Shown: piece after piece, positions 22,863 through 34,152 of the stretch
Layout: each line of letters starts with the position of its first letter
Position numbering within the stretch: position 1 is the stretch's first letter
Assembly: GCA_947359465.1 (NCBI GenBank)
Contig: OX375880.1
Location: 18,236,120 to 18,300,119 of the forward strand
DNA from: Metellina segmentata
Lineage: Eukaryota > Arthropoda > Arachnida > Araneae > Tetragnathidae
Length of the DNA: 64,000 bases
Reading direction: 5' to 3'
Program-made: the position numbers and the translations under genes
Notes under the pieces: model-generated
Seen by the model: only the letters and a program-made list of their open reading frames with translations
Database searches by the model: none
Told to the model about the DNA's origin: nothing

Positions 22863-23341
22863 TCGAATTTTTCCCTTCGGGGGTTGATCCCGGACAGTCG
22901 CCAATAGTACGTTGTGTTTTTAAAGATCGAAGCAAATAATAATACCTACTTACCTACCACAATGACCCACTCCAGGTGGGGTAGGTAGGTCTTGGCGATC
23001 AATCCCCTAAGGGAAAGATCCGAGGACAACAAATAGCACGTAATTTCGAACCACGATCAGATGACGAGGCCACAACTGATCTGGACCTCCAAACTTCCAC
23101 ACCACGCCAAGTGAGTGCATTTGAGGCCACGGCTGATTTTAAAGATCCTCGTTCAAAGATTTAAAGTGCGCCAGCCCCTTGTACCCGACGATCTTGGGTT
23201 GGATTCGAATTCGCAACCCTCCGGTTGCTCTTCCATCCGGGTTGCCAAGGTCCTATGGCGTCAATAGACCGAGGAAGTGTAGGTAGGTATTTTAATTAAC
23301 ATCGGACTGGAGCAACGCATCTGGCTATTGGCGACGGTCCG
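22863..23341. mobile_element. SINE family II fragments, mixed orientation
   Basis: A plus 3' end (22,863-22,960), a minus body and head (22,978-23,270, with GATTCGAATTCGCAACCC as reverse B-box) and a minus tail (23,280-23,341). Confidence 0.75.
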
Positions 23342-23728
23342 GGTAATGGTAATGGTAATTGTAATGTTTAGTTAACGTCGTACTAGAGCAACACAACGGG
23401 CTATTGACGACGGTCCGGGATCAGTCCCTTAAGGGAAAGATCCGAGGACAACACCTCGTAATTTTGAACCACGGTCAGATGACGAAGCAACACCTGAGCT
23501 GGCACCCCACTCTCCAAACTTCCACGCCAACCCAACGTGAGGACTTTCGGCCACGACAGATTTAAGGTGCACCAGCCGCCTCTACACCATACGCTTACAA
23601 ACATCCATGCCCGTACCCGGATTCGAACCAGGAACCTTCCGATCTAGAGTCTAACACCTTAACCACTATACCGGTTGATCGGCGGCGACGGTCCGGGATC
23701 AATCCCGAAGAGAAAGACCCGAGGAACC
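23342..23728 (-). mobile_element. SINE family I, full length, plus a flanking fragment
   Basis: Long (GGTAAT)n tail, body matching the consensus, and head to ACTATACCGGTTGATCGGC at about 23,685. It abuts a further minus-strand body fragment to 23,728. Confidence 0.9.
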
Positions 23729-23753
23729 TAGCCAATTACTTGATAATAAAATT

Positions 23754-24290
23754 CAGGGTGTCCTAAAGTTCCCGTATTGACGATTCGTGAATTTATAATA
23801 CAAAAATAACAAACTTTAAAACAATTATTTTTATGACAATGGTATGAAGCACTTTTAGCCTAATGTAGGAAAAAAGTGTGAACTTACATTTATAGTAAAT
23901 GTTCAAAATTTCCGCCTTTTATGGGAGGCAAAGCTCAAATCGTTTGTACATATTTTTAGAAATACGTTTCAAGATGCTGGGAGTGAGTTCTTGTATCCTT
24001 TGAGTAGTGGCGATTTTCAGATCACCTATTGTTTGGTGATTATCTTTATAAACTTTCTTCTTTAAATATCCCCATAGAAAAAAAGACAGGGATGCGCAGA
24101 TCAGAGAACGAGGTGGCCAATAATTTCTTGAGATGAGTCGATAGCCAAAAAAAATCTTGAAGCATGCCCATGGTTTTATAACTTGTATGGCAGGTTGCAA
24201 CGTCTTGTTAAAACCAAGAGTCTCGTTCATTCACTTCTAATAATGCAACAAATTGTTGAATAAGTTGATATAGCGTATCTTTACTCAGTA
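23754..24290 (-). pseudogene. mariner-superfamily (DDE_3-type) transposase remnant
   Basis: The minus frame at 24,230-23,919 contains NYWPPRS, FFLWGYLKKKVY and a helical tail. These match the C-terminal segment (WPPRSPDL..PLDFFLWGYLK) of a transposase group distinct from the Tc1 copies here. The catalytic context is altered: the normal proline-aspartate after RS is missing. The left terminus CAGGGTGTCCTAAAG (from 23,754) fits a mariner-type end. No matching right end was found, so the element is truncated. Confidence 0.75.
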
Positions 24291-24814
24291 TTGGCATTAT
24301 TTGAATACTTATGTCGCCAAAATTCTTTACATCTTTCATATGATTTATATTCAAAATAAGCCTCAAACAGCGCAATTCTCTGAATGCGTGATAAATTCAT
24401 CTTACAATGAAGAACAAAATGACGTGGAACTTTATTGTCGCACAGCTTGAGTGCGAAGAAAATCAAACGATAAAAATTAAAGAGTCGATAAAACTATAAG
24501 CAGACGATAAAATTCAATAATTAAAAGTAAATTTTTTTTAATTTGGAGTACGCGGGAACTTTTAGGATACCCGGTAGAAGGGGGTCGATAAAAAGTCCAG
24601 AAACTCTTGAAGTGGTTGTCCGTCAAAGAAATTTGTCAACCCTCAGTGGCGCACTAAGCAGCCGCGTAGGACCCCGGAATACCAAAGGGACCCCCGAGGT
24701 CTTAAAATGTCTTTTCATTAGAGTTCGAGGAAAGTTATGACAGCGTCTTTACAATGTGTGTCTTTAAGTGCAGTGAAAATAGTTTCTAATGGTCAGCAAA
24801 AATACATGCTGTAT
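24291..24814. other. non-coding stretch, possible hAT terminus
   Basis: CAGTGGCGCACTAAGCAGCC near 24,644 resembles a hAT end of the kind seen at 41.69 kb, without a partner. Otherwise nothing was recognised. Confidence 0.35.
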
Positions 24815-25180
24815 CTATGTATATAAAAGAGGATGCGAGTGTGCGAGTGTATATTTTATATACAAATTTACACCGTTTGACCAATCCACACGAAATTTGG
24901 CACACTTATACTTTAGAACACTGCGGAAAACTTTGGTCTGAAGACAGGAATGAAACAACCTATCTGAAGTCATGAAAATTGACACACAGGTAATCCAAAA
25001 AATGCCTCTCGAAGCCCCAATTTTGAAATCTAAAGTTTGTTTTTCCTAAATAAAGGACATAGGAAACACGTTTTACAGGGGTTTTCTATGAGTTAACACA
25101 GGGAAATGTCGGCGTCATATATTTTAGCTTAACAACGACTTATTCAGCTTGTTAGCTATAAAACTTGGTTTCACCCATAT
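24815..25180. other. putative unclassified transposon-derived segment
   Basis: TATGTATATAAAAGAGGATG followed by GAAATTTGGCACACTTATAC resembles the organisation of Helitron 5' regions (short promoter-like start, then a variant of the AATTTGGCACAC motif also found at 32.78 and 55.73 kb). It has no defined ends. Confidence 0.4.
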
Positions 25181-25260
25181 AAAAGAGGCTTTAACTGAAA
25201 TTTGTAATCAAGAAGAAAAAAAAAGTTAACATAGTGGAGGCGACTTAACTTCTGAGGAAA

Positions 25261-25629
25261 ATGGATCAACATGAAAACGCCCGAATGACAGTTATTTGGA
25301 ATATAATTTTACAAAGAACAAATGCTACTAGTAAACTACAGCAATCAGTAGAATGCGAACTATTGAAAAGATCTATTCTATTGAAGTCATTGCAAAATTT
25401 TATCAATAATTTCAGAGAAGAATTCGATAAAGTTGAAAAAGAGGTAACTCATTTAAATAAGGAAAAAAAAATGTTTTTTGATGAAACCAAAAAAGGCGGA
25501 CATTATGAATTAACAATTAGAGAAATTTTCACAGCCAATTCGTTTGTATCATATGTGATAACATCCAGGCAGAATTATCTCAAAGATCTCAGACGTATGA
25601 AGTTGTTGTGGAGCATATTCAAATATTAA
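25261..25629 (+). CDS. hypothetical protein, 122 aa, possible coiled coil
   Basis: Uninterrupted frame from ATG (context GGAAAATGG) to TAA, not recognised. It is rich in K, E, N and L. A heptad-like stretch of leucines and charged residues (about residues 20-65, including EEFDKVEKEVTHLNKEKKMF) suggests a short coiled coil. There is no signal peptide, membrane segment or transposase motif. It is the longest non-repeat frame in the window, and the surrounding kilobase holds no SINE. It could be a small gene, an exon of a larger gene, or a remnant of an unrecognised element. No splice sites or promoter could be assigned. Confidence 0.3.
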   Translation: MDQHENARMTVIWNIILQRTNATSKLQQSVECELLKRSILLKSLQNFINNFREEFDKVEKEVTHLNKEKKMFFDETKKGGHYELTIREIFTANSFVSYVITSRQNYLKDLRRMKLLWSIFKY

Positions 25630-25875
25630 TCTAATCAATAGAAGTAAGATGATCACGATAAAAAAGTTGATGGATATTTACAAAAAGGACATTGATGTTT
25701 GTGCCCGTGTTTTAATATAATTTTAATATTTTTTGCCCATTTTCTAATATTTCTAAAAGAAAACGAGGGGGGACATAATAAAAACCACACGACATCTATC
25801 GAGCCGCCAAAGAAATGTCTTGCACATTTCAGAATGTTTGAAACATTATTGAAAATTTTTTTAACAATTCCTTTA

Positions 25876-26215
25876 TCTAATACAAATACAAATACAAATA
25901 CAAATATTGACGACCAGCTACAGGCTCAAGCCCAACAAGGCTGGTCCTTTGTTTATGAATTCTCCAATTCCCACTGACTATCCAATTGTGTCTTAAATTC
26001 GTACACTCCCTTTGAATTAACTATATTTTCTGGCAACGCGTTCCAACTGTCTATTACCCTATTAAAGTAGTAGTTTTTCCTTAAATCCCGATTAAAATGT
26101 GTCTTATTCAATTTATACCCATGGCCCCTTGTTCTGTTATCCCTATTGAAATTTAAGCCCTCTGTGTCCCCTTGTTTTACAAACTTGAAAAGCTGAATCA
26201 AATCCCCCCTCCTTC
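25876..26215 (-). mobile_element. CR1/L2-like LINE 3' end (RT C-terminus)
   Basis: Minus frame 26,201-25,953 reads RGHGYKLNKTHFNRDLRKNY then FNRVIDSWNALPENIVNS and FKTQLD, the conserved tail of CR1-type reverse transcriptases. Downstream on the minus strand is a short 3' UTR (AAGGACCAGCCTTGTTGGGC) ending in a (TATTTG)n microsatellite at 25,880-25,908. That is how this LINE group terminates. It is heavily 5' truncated and has no catalytic domain. Confidence 0.85.
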
Positions 26216-26735
26216 AGGAGAAATATTTTTAATACGCCAGGAGAAATATTTTTTTTTCTGTTTTAAAGCGTGTAAAAAATTATTTACGGAGTATTATGGG
26301 AGAAGGATGGATTAATATGGCCATTCTGTACATAGAGCAAAAAATTTTAATCCAAATTGACGCTGCCAAAATAATTGACAAATTTGCAAGAAGCAAGACG
26401 GAAATTCAGAACAAATATTGAAAAGCAGTAAGATGGAAATTCATGTAAAAAATATGTTTTTATTAATTTAATAATTTATTTTTTATTTTTTAATAAAATT
26501 TTAAATTAATTTAATAAGTTATATAGAGAAATTTTTGATTACTTTTCTTTTTGTTGATAACTTAATGATAGTTTTCTTGAAATTTTTTTTCTAACTTGAG
26601 TTTGACGGCCCAAAACAATTTAACCGCTTGGGGCCCCCATTTGATTTGATCCGTCACTCTCGACCTTTGGTATACTCCAATGTACTTAATCTGCAGATAG
26701 AGTGCTCCACTCCCATGTGCTCCACTCCCAACCCT
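26216..26735. other. AT-rich non-coding stretch
   Basis: AGGAGAAATATTTTT occurs twice at 26,215-26,250. Nothing else was recognised. Confidence 0.45.
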
Positions 26736-26737
26736 CG

Positions 26738-27040
26738 TCCGAAAGTCCTCACGTTGGGTTGGCGTGGAAGTTTGGAGAGTGGGGTGCCAGCTCAGGTGTT
26801 GCTTCGTCATCTGACCGTGGTTCAAAATTACGAGGTGTTGTCCTCGGATCTTTCCCTTAAGGGACTGATCCCGGACCGTCGTCAATAGCCCGTTGTGTTG
26901 CTCTAGTACGACGTTAACTAAAAAATTACCAATTACCAATTACCCAACCTTCGTCCACGGATATTTCACTTTGGGATTCATCCCGGACCAATAGCCCGTT
27001 GTGGTGCTCCAGTGTGACGCTAATTAAAATACCTACCGAC
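26738..27040 (+). mobile_element. SINE family I body/tail followed by family II tail
   Basis: 26,738-26,945 starts at CCGAAAGTCCTCACG (head missing) and ends in ATTACCAATTACC repeats. 26,946-27,040 is a family II 3' end with TACCTACC tail. Confidence 0.85.
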
Positions 27041-27084
27041 CCATCCGCCGTCTTTATTTTTTCAGTCCCAGTGCCAAAGCATAG

Positions 27085-27200
27085 ATCGGTTGGAAGTCTA
27101 ACGGATTTGCAACCGGATGGTTGTGAGTTCGATTCCAACTCAAGACCGTCGTGTACAAGGGGGGCTGGTGCACGTTAAATCTGTCGTTGTGTCCTCTCGG
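27085..27200 (+). mobile_element. SINE family II head
   Basis: CGGTTGGAAGTCTAACGG, B-box-like GAGTTCGATTCC, then CCGTCGTGTACAAGG and GTGCACGTTAAATCTGTCG. It stops before the body. Confidence 0.75.
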
Positions 27201-27205
27201 TGTGG

Positions 27206-27520
27206 TAATGGTAATTGTGTTAACGTCGTACTAGAGTAACACAACGGGCTATTGACGACGGTCCGGGATCAGTCCCTTAAGGGAAAGATCCGAGCACAAC
27301 ACCTCGTCATTTTGAACCACGGTCAGATGACGAAGCAACACCTGAGCTGGCACCCCACTCTCCAAAGTTGGGTTGGCGTGGAAGTTTGGAGAGTGGGAAG
27401 CCAGCTCAAGTGTCGTGGTGTTGTCCTCGAATCTTTCCCTTCGGGGGTTGATCCCGGACAGCAACCAACAGCCCATTGTGTTGCTTCAGTGTGACGTTAA
27501 TTTTAAAAAATACCAAAAAA
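27206..27520. mobile_element. inverted SINE pair
   Basis: A minus-strand tail and body (27,206-27,367) meets a plus-strand body and tail (27,368-27,520) at CTCCAAAG|TTGGG. The arms are complementary over most of the body. Confidence 0.8.
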
Positions 27521-28045
27521 TACCCATCCCTTGTCCTAATTTTTTCAGTCCTTGCGCCGAAGATGCAAGCATTTCGGCATCTAAGATGTTCAAAAATAGC
27601 CTCAAAAGGCGAACTCGCACCAAATGTGGCAAACTGATGGCCAAGAAATAATCTTTTTTGTTGTTCTTTCTCCGGCTACCGTTCTCCTCACAAGAAGCGA
27701 GAATGTGAAGCGAAGAGCATTGTAATTGGATTGGATTTCCGCCGCCGTGTTCGGAAAACATACTTGATCACTCTTGAGTAGCCCATTGTTTTCTACGTGG
27801 ACTTCGTCCGTACCGCTGAATATGCGAAGGCGCAACCCTGCGTGCAGAATACTAACTAGTATAATCGTCGGGGATACTAATAATCTGCGTCGACGCTGCG
27901 GAGCGATGGACAGCGGGTATGATGTACGGCCCTCGCACATTTTTTTTTTCTTACACGAAATAACTTTCTGGCTCTTCAGCCAGTCGTCTAACAGATTTGC
28001 AAATCGTCGCGTGCAATTAATTGAAAATTCTAGTGTATATTCGTT
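27521..28045. other. non-coding stretch, nothing recognised
   Basis: Overlapping frames on both strands, the longest 112 codons on the minus strand at 27,940-27,602, show no domain. No repeat was recognised. Confidence 0.4.
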
Positions 28046-28052
28046 ATTTTAA

Positions 28053-28390
28053 TTAACGACGTACTAGAGCAACACTATAAGCTATTGACGACATTCCGGG
28101 TAATTTTTAATTAACGACGTACTAGAGCAACACTATAAGCTATTGACGACATTCCGGGTAATTTTTAATTAACGACGTACTAGAGCAACACTATAAGCTA
28201 TTGACGACATTCCGGGTAATTAATTTTTAATTAACGACGTACTAGAGCAACGCTATAAGCTATTGACGACATTCCGGGTAATTTTTAATTAACATCGTAC
28301 TAGAGCAACGCTACGGGCTATTGACGACAGTCCGGGTAATTTGGTAATTTTTAAATAACGTCGTACTAGAGCAACACAACAGGCTATTGG
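28053..28390 (-). repeat. tandem array of SINE 3' ends (58-62 bp unit)
   Basis: TTAACGACGTACTAGAGCAA starts at 28,053, 28,111, 28,169 and 28,231, with variant copies at about 28,289 and 28,353. Each unit is only the SINE 3' segment up to GACATTCCGGGTAATTTTTA, with no body or head. The shared changes ACTATAAGC and CATTCC show that the array spread by local duplication. Confidence 0.92.
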
Positions 28391-28600
28391 CAACGGTCCT
28401 TGATCAATCCACAGAGGGAAAGAATCGAGGACAATACCACGTCATTTTGAACCACGGTCAGATGACGAAGTCATCATCTGAGTTGGCACCCCACTCTCCA
28501 AATTTCCACGCCACGACAATATGAGGACATTGAATGCCACTCGAGATTTAACGTACACCAGCCACTTTTGTACACGACGGTCTGTGGTTGGATTCGACAA
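28353..28600 (-). mobile_element. SINE family II copy at the end of the tail array
   Basis: Minus-strand tail, body (GAACCACGGTCAGATGACG, CCACGCCACGACAATATGAG) and part of the head (GTACACGACGGTCTGTGG). Confidence 0.75.
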
Positions 28601-28894
28601 TGTAGAAGTAAAATCAAGTACGAAAACAGGCAAGGCATGGAATTCATTTTACATTGTAATTGAATAACTTTAAATATTGTAGTTGAGTTGCTCTAGTACA
28701 AAGTTAATTAAAAATTACCAATAACCAATTAAATATTGTGCTGCTGATCGATTGACCAATCAGCTTTTATAGAACAGAGCTTCTATTGTGCTAGTTAATT
28801 TAATTAATGTCGTACTGAAGCAATACAACGATTTCGATTAAATGATAAATATAATGAAATAATTTTTCGATCGATTGAATAAAATTTTATTAGG

Positions 28895-29160
28895 TATTTT
28901 AGTTAACATCTCACTAGGGAGTAACACAGCGAGCTATTGGTAATGGTCCGGGATCAATCTCCTTAAGGGATAGATCTGAGGCGACGGTCTGATAACAAAC
29001 CCGAAAGGAGAGGATCCGAGGACAACAACACGTAATTTTGAAGCACGGTCCGATGAAGATGTCCACACCTGAGCTGACTCCCCACGGTAACGTGAGGATA
29101 TTTGAGGTCACAATGGATTTAACGTAAACCAGTCCCTCTTGTATACGACGGTCTCTGGAT
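28895..29160 (-). mobile_element. SINE family II copy, diverged
   Basis: GGTATTTTAGTTAACATCTC tail, body and GTATACGACGGTCTCTGG. It contains an internal duplication of the GGTCCGGGATCAATC region. Confidence 0.7.
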
Positions 29161-29164
29161 GGAT

Positions 29165-29785
29165 TAGAGAGAAAGGATGTTATTTATTATTGGGACATTA
29201 TTTAAAAAGAAACTTTGTTGCTGATTATCTATTTCTATTCAATGGCTATCTCGGCGAAATTAAGTTGATATCTCTCCCTGTCTTATGCCATTTGTTGCTA
29301 GCTACTTGTGTAAGAGTGGTTTTTCTGAACTTTTGTATACAAAAAATAAATATAGAAACAGAGTAAGCGTTGAAAAGGACTCAAGAGTGAAGTTAAGCTA
29401 AATTGCTCCTGATATTAATATTTTAATAAAAGACAAACAACTTTCGCACTAAAAATTGATTTTTGATTATGTTAATCTTTGTTTGCTTAGTTTGTACTAA
29501 TTATTTAAAATTACTTGTTTTTAGACCTGCGAGTAAAAATTAAAACTGTAATTTTCAATAATCGTTTTATTTTTTCCTTTATTAAAACATCATTAATACG
29601 AAATACAAGTGCATTAATCATAAAATATGAAGCTTTCATAGTATTTTAATTAAAATAGAACAAGCCATTGGACACTTTTCTGACATTAGTTATATGTTCC
29701 TAAAAAAATATAGAACTGGTGGTACGCAAACATTTCTAAAAATTTCAAGTGGTATGCAGTTACTAAAAGGTTGGGAACCCATGTC
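29165..29785. mobile_element. hAT-like non-autonomous element, degraded
   Basis: 29,200-29,275 shares text with 60,240-60,325 (GAAACTTTGTTGCTGATTAT, CAATGGCTATCTCGGCGAAA). The right end reads TGGTATGCAG...GGTTGGGAACCCATG, resembling an inverted hAT terminus of the CAGGGATTCCCAACC type seen at 60.03 kb. Exact limits are not clear. Confidence 0.5.
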
Positions 29786-29789
29786 CTAG

Positions 29790-30075
29790 ACCGTTAAAGA
29801 TAGTTTTCAAATCCGTTGAAATTTTTACTCTGAGGGAAATTTTACACCACATTGATATCGAATACATTTGATTTTCTTTGAATAGATAATTTTTCAATTA
29901 AATATTGATATTTTCGCAAGAGATTGTGACGTCACGCCGATTGGATCTCTTCGCAATTCGAATTTGGCAGCATTTGACAACGCAGTGATGGCTGTTATCC
30001 AATAGGTTACGAATTCGTAGCAACCACTGGGGGTTAGTGAGCAGTGGTCACACCTGACCCCACGAAAATAACTGT
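29790..30075 (+). mobile_element. Helitron-derived fragments
   Basis: GACCGTTAAAGATAG, CAAATCCGTTGAAATTTTTA and ATTTGATTTTCTTTGAATAG match the interior of the Helitron at 38.3-38.45 kb. GTGGTCACACCTGACCCC matches 56.31 kb. No termini. Confidence 0.6.
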
Positions 30076-31166
30076 CACGGGCAACACCGAGTAATAAAAA
30101 AATAAATAAAATAAATAATATACGACAGATAACTTTCAAATTTTTGACGAAACCCCCATAAGTCACAGTAAATCTATTCAGTCTTTGGTCTTAACAAGTC
30201 AGCGCATACATTCATTAAATCTTACAAACTTGAATAATTTTGACCGCTATGTCAACAACGCGAATGAATACAAACCGTTTCGGGCACAAAAAAAAAGTAT
30301 TTACTCTCTTAATGATTTTTCTTTCAATTCAATTATAAATGCAGCCATCTTTTTTTAGCGATGAAACAAAATGGCAAAATTTGAAACTCAAAATAAATTT
30401 TTTTTTTAAATATCACAGTGTAAACTGATGTTATTTACGCGTGTAATTTGAAATAACAGTAACCCTTCGGCATATCAAGCTAATTCTTGGAATGGTGTTT
30501 TGATGGAAAATGGAATTATCCTGATATAATTAATTCGCGCTGAAACGGTAGCATTACATCGAATGATTTCATAATTTTCTTCGGCAAATATTTGCTCTTC
30601 TAATTTTAATCACTAATTCTTTTGAAGTGTTATTCGCTGATTTCAATTGAGGTTGCGGAATCGAAGTATGTTTTCGATGCTGTCATAGAGAGCGTTAATT
30701 TTGGAGTTTAACAGTTTCGTTTTTTGGAGTACTGCCTTATGTCATAGGTGATGGTTCTCGGGCTATTTTTGGTCGTAGCTTCGATAAATCGCTCATTTTT
30801 TTCTGTCTGAGGATGAATTTCAAATTTGAGAAAAGCGATTCTCAATGTTTCTTTGGAATTGGGTTGGTTTGGTTTTTTTTATGGCACAAGGACCCTGTTT
30901 GGCCATGCTGCGCCAAACACAAACCACACAACTCGCAGGTTGCTAGCGTCTCGAACTCATTTTGGGTACCGTCAACTGGGGTAACTGGCGCAACAAACAA
31001 AAACGATTGTATGTGCTATATCTAGATAAATGAGAGTGATTGGCACTTATTTTTTGCAAGGGCCAATAGGTGGTAGTACAGCCTTGACTTTCTCACAGAT
31101 TCGTCTTGTAGTTCCCTAATTTACCACCACTACACTGATGCTACACTTTGGTAACACTGAAACGTA
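30076..31166. other. non-coding stretch, nothing recognised
   Basis: About 1.1 kb with no gene and no clear repeat. GGCCATGCTGCGC near 30,902 recurs at 32,281 next to SINE-like text. Confidence 0.45.
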
Positions 31167-31816
31167 CGCTACCCTACTATAATAGACCAAACAGCAAGAT
31201 ATGATGGTATAAGGGAGAGAATACATGCTTTAATAGGGGGGTGGTCACCCACCTATTAAAGCATGTATTCCACCTTTTAAAGCATGTATTCCGCATGTCA
31301 CCCACCTTGCTACCGTCAATGCAGCAGGTGGTCACCCACCTGCTGCATTGACGCTAGCAACCCTTCTGGTTATATTTTCAAAACAGGTTTCGAGACACAG
31401 CTATGGATATTCGTGTCCATTCCTGCAGCACGAATGTCTCCAGCTCAGCTATAGACTTCGAACATGGTTCCCTGACCCGTAAGCGTCGCTCTAGCTCGTC
31501 TCACAAATGTTCGATGAGGTTTAGGTCGGGACTCGGAGAAGGCTAGGGAAGACATTTTACATCCATATCTCGATACCACTGCTTGACAGAGGCTGCAACA
31601 TGACACGGAGAGTTGTCGTCCTGGAAGTAACATTCGTCCATTCCATAAAATTGCCAGAGCGTAGGAAGAACCTGATTGTCCAAAATGTTCATGTAGGCGT
31701 CGGCGTTCAATATACTAGGAACAACATGCAAAGATCCCAGGCCATTCCACGAAAAACACCCACAAACAAGTAGTCAGATTTTATGCAAATCCATTGGCGT
31801 CCGATCCATTATTGTA
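31167..31816 (-). pseudogene. Tc1-like element, rearranged and deleted
   Basis: Same family as the copy at 19.8 kb. Left end CGCTACCCTACTATAATAGA after TA; the right end is lost after TCCATTATTGTAG. The minus-strand text covers the middle (CYFQDDNSPCHVA near 31,640-31,600) and the C-terminus, but the N-terminal half is missing. A local rearrangement at 31,240-31,345 repeats GTGGTCACCCACCT and AAAGCATGTATTCC several times. Not functional. Confidence 0.88.
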
Positions 31817-32416
31817 GTTGTCTTTCAACTTTTCCTTGTAAATGTGATAAGAGTACGTGTTTCAGAGCAGGTAAGGGAATTGTCGTCTCAGTTTATTATT
31901 AATTATTTCAACTATTTTCAATGTTATTATCTTGATTTATTTCGTGGTTTTCAAATTAATGAATTTTTATTACATTAGGCCAACTTTGTCCCAGGTCTTG
32001 GAGTAACTTTTACCCAACATGGCGGTTAACACTGAGATAGTGTTACAGTCTGATGGTATAGGTGAAACATTCTCTGAATTTGAAGAAACACTGGAAGAAT
32101 CGGGAGAAGTCAACAACAGTCCAAACAAGCAAATAAATACCAAAGACTATGCTGTAGATGATTTTGTTATTATGAAATACGATGGTGTTGAATATCATGG
32201 AAAGATGTAAAGCTTGTCCGATAACGGACTGATTTAACGTGCACCAGCCCTTCTTAGTACACGGCAATCTTTGGTTGGATTGGCCATGCTGCGCAAGACA
32301 CAAACCATTCAATATCAATTAATAAACACACAAAAATTTACTGACACAGAATAGAGAAATACACCCATGGAAGAGATTCAACTAGTTACCACCGTCCCAG
32401 CCTAAGCCATTCGGTG
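31817..32416. other. non-coding stretch with a 63-codon frame and SINE-like scraps
   Basis: The frame at 32,019-32,210 (+) is acidic at its start and ends DDFVIMKYDGVEYHGKM. That resembles small beta-rich C-terminal segments found in transposon and other proteins, but I do not recognise it. 32,230-32,290 resembles a SINE family II head fragment. Confidence 0.35.
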
Positions 32417-32417
32417 T

Positions 32418-32605
32418 AACGCCACGTAATTTTGAACCACGGTCAGATGACGAGGCAACATCTGAGCTGGCATCCCACTCTCCAAACTTCCACACCAACC
32501 CAATGCGAGGACTTTCGACCACGACAGATTTAAGGTGCACCAGCCGCCTCTACACCATACGCTTACAAACATCCATGCTCTGACCCAGATTCGAACCAGG
32601 GAAGA
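32418..32605 (-). mobile_element. SINE family I, tail missing
   Basis: Body from CACGTAATTTTGAACCACGG to the B-box region CAGATTCGAACCAGG. Tail and A-box are absent. Confidence 0.8.
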
Positions 32606-32698
32606 ATCAAACCTGCTCCGCCTACAACTCGCATTTTCCTAGGGCATTGGACAAGCCCACTGAGTTCCGATCTCTCCATGGGAATGACAGCAATTGAA

Positions 32699-33090
32699 TC
32701 TCTACTATTATAAAAGGGAGTGTTTCTCTATGTCTCTATACGCAGTGTCCTGACGAATCTATGACACTTACAATAATGAAATTTGGCACACAGGTAAGTC
32801 CTAATTTTTTAGGATTCTTGTGTCAAGCTCTCGAATTTTAAAATTTAATCCAAAACATTTTTTAATTAATTTATTAGTGTTTTCATCTTTTGTACTAGCT
32901 ACCTCGAATGAAGAAGGAGCGAATTTTGCGATATTCGACCGCTGACGTCACGAGCGTTTATCGTCCTAATGCCTTTGGAACCATGCCAAATTTTCCAATT
33001 CTAGCGTGTTTAGATTTATGTTGTTCGTAATAGCCACTTCAAGGCCGAGGTTGCCTGTGGAGTTCGTTCGCGAAGCAAACCAGATGGGAA
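32699..33090 (+). mobile_element. non-autonomous Helitron, 5' part
   Basis: Starts TCTCTACTATTATAAAAGGG after A. It shares GAAATTTGGCACACAGGTA, GACCGCTGACGTCACGAGCG and CGATTCTAGCGTG-like text with the copy at 55.65 kb. It ends near GCAAACCAGATGGGAAT, with no 3' hairpin. Confidence 0.75.
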
Positions 33091-33997
33091 TATTAAAAAA
33101 TGCTCAATCCACCCCTCTTCATTACATTACCAAAAACGACAGCAAAATGTCTGAAAAACATTCCACACAATATGCCAAATACGCAGCTCCATTTAAACTT
33201 CACAATAAATTAATCCCAATGCGAACATCGCCCAACGCACCAATTAAATTCTGTTAAGACTCCAGACGAAACCTGCAATGCAAACGAAAATTCCCGCATC
33301 AGAAAGCAGCAGACGATTTTAAAAGATCCAGTAAATACAATTAAATTAGAATAGCAAGTATTGGCAGCACAAAATTAAGAATTCATTTAAATTATACATA
33401 CCGCTTCCCTGGAAAAAATGGAATCAAAACAGAACATTTCATCTAACATTAGAGTAATTATTCCAAGAAATTCTGCGGTTGACATAATAGCTGGGTAAGG
33501 GTATTAAGGTAATGCCATTTCAAATTGTACGGTTCTAAAATGGAAGTACATTCCATTTGAGAGAAAATATAAGAAAAGTGTATAGATATTCTGTAAAAAT
33601 GCGTTATACTCACGAGGTACACAAAATGCGCTGCCTAATTTGCATTGCGAAATTTAGTTATGTAGTTTTAATCCAAATTCAGCAACGTCAAATACGAATC
33701 TTGCGGGTAGTAAAATTTGCACTGAAGTTTAAGAGGTAAGCTGATTTTCTGGACCTTTCCATTTTGAATTCAGATCAAAGGAATATTTAAATCTCTTGCG
33801 TGCTGATGAATTTAGCTGCTCTCATAATCCGATTAAAGGATAAGCAATTGGAAGATTTTAAGATTTTGAACTTAACTTTTAATAACTGAAGGCATGTTCC
33901 ATTAGAGGGAATATTAAAAGTAATTATTACGAGTAATTAGTTACCAAATAATTCCTTTCTCGTTGATTCGCGCTACTTTTCTGCGTTTAGTTCACAC

Positions 33998-34069
<72 letters not shown>

Positions 34070-34150
34070 AATAAAGGAAAAATCTTTAGAAAAAACTTAC
34101 ATGACTAGTTTCTCTGAAGAACATTTTGACTCATCAATAATCTATAAATA
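33091..34150. other. AT-rich non-coding stretch with (GA)n(A)n microsatellite
   Basis: 33,998-34,066 is (AG)n followed by a long A run. No gene recognised; the short frame across it is low complexity. Confidence 0.6.
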
Positions 34151-34152
34151 TA

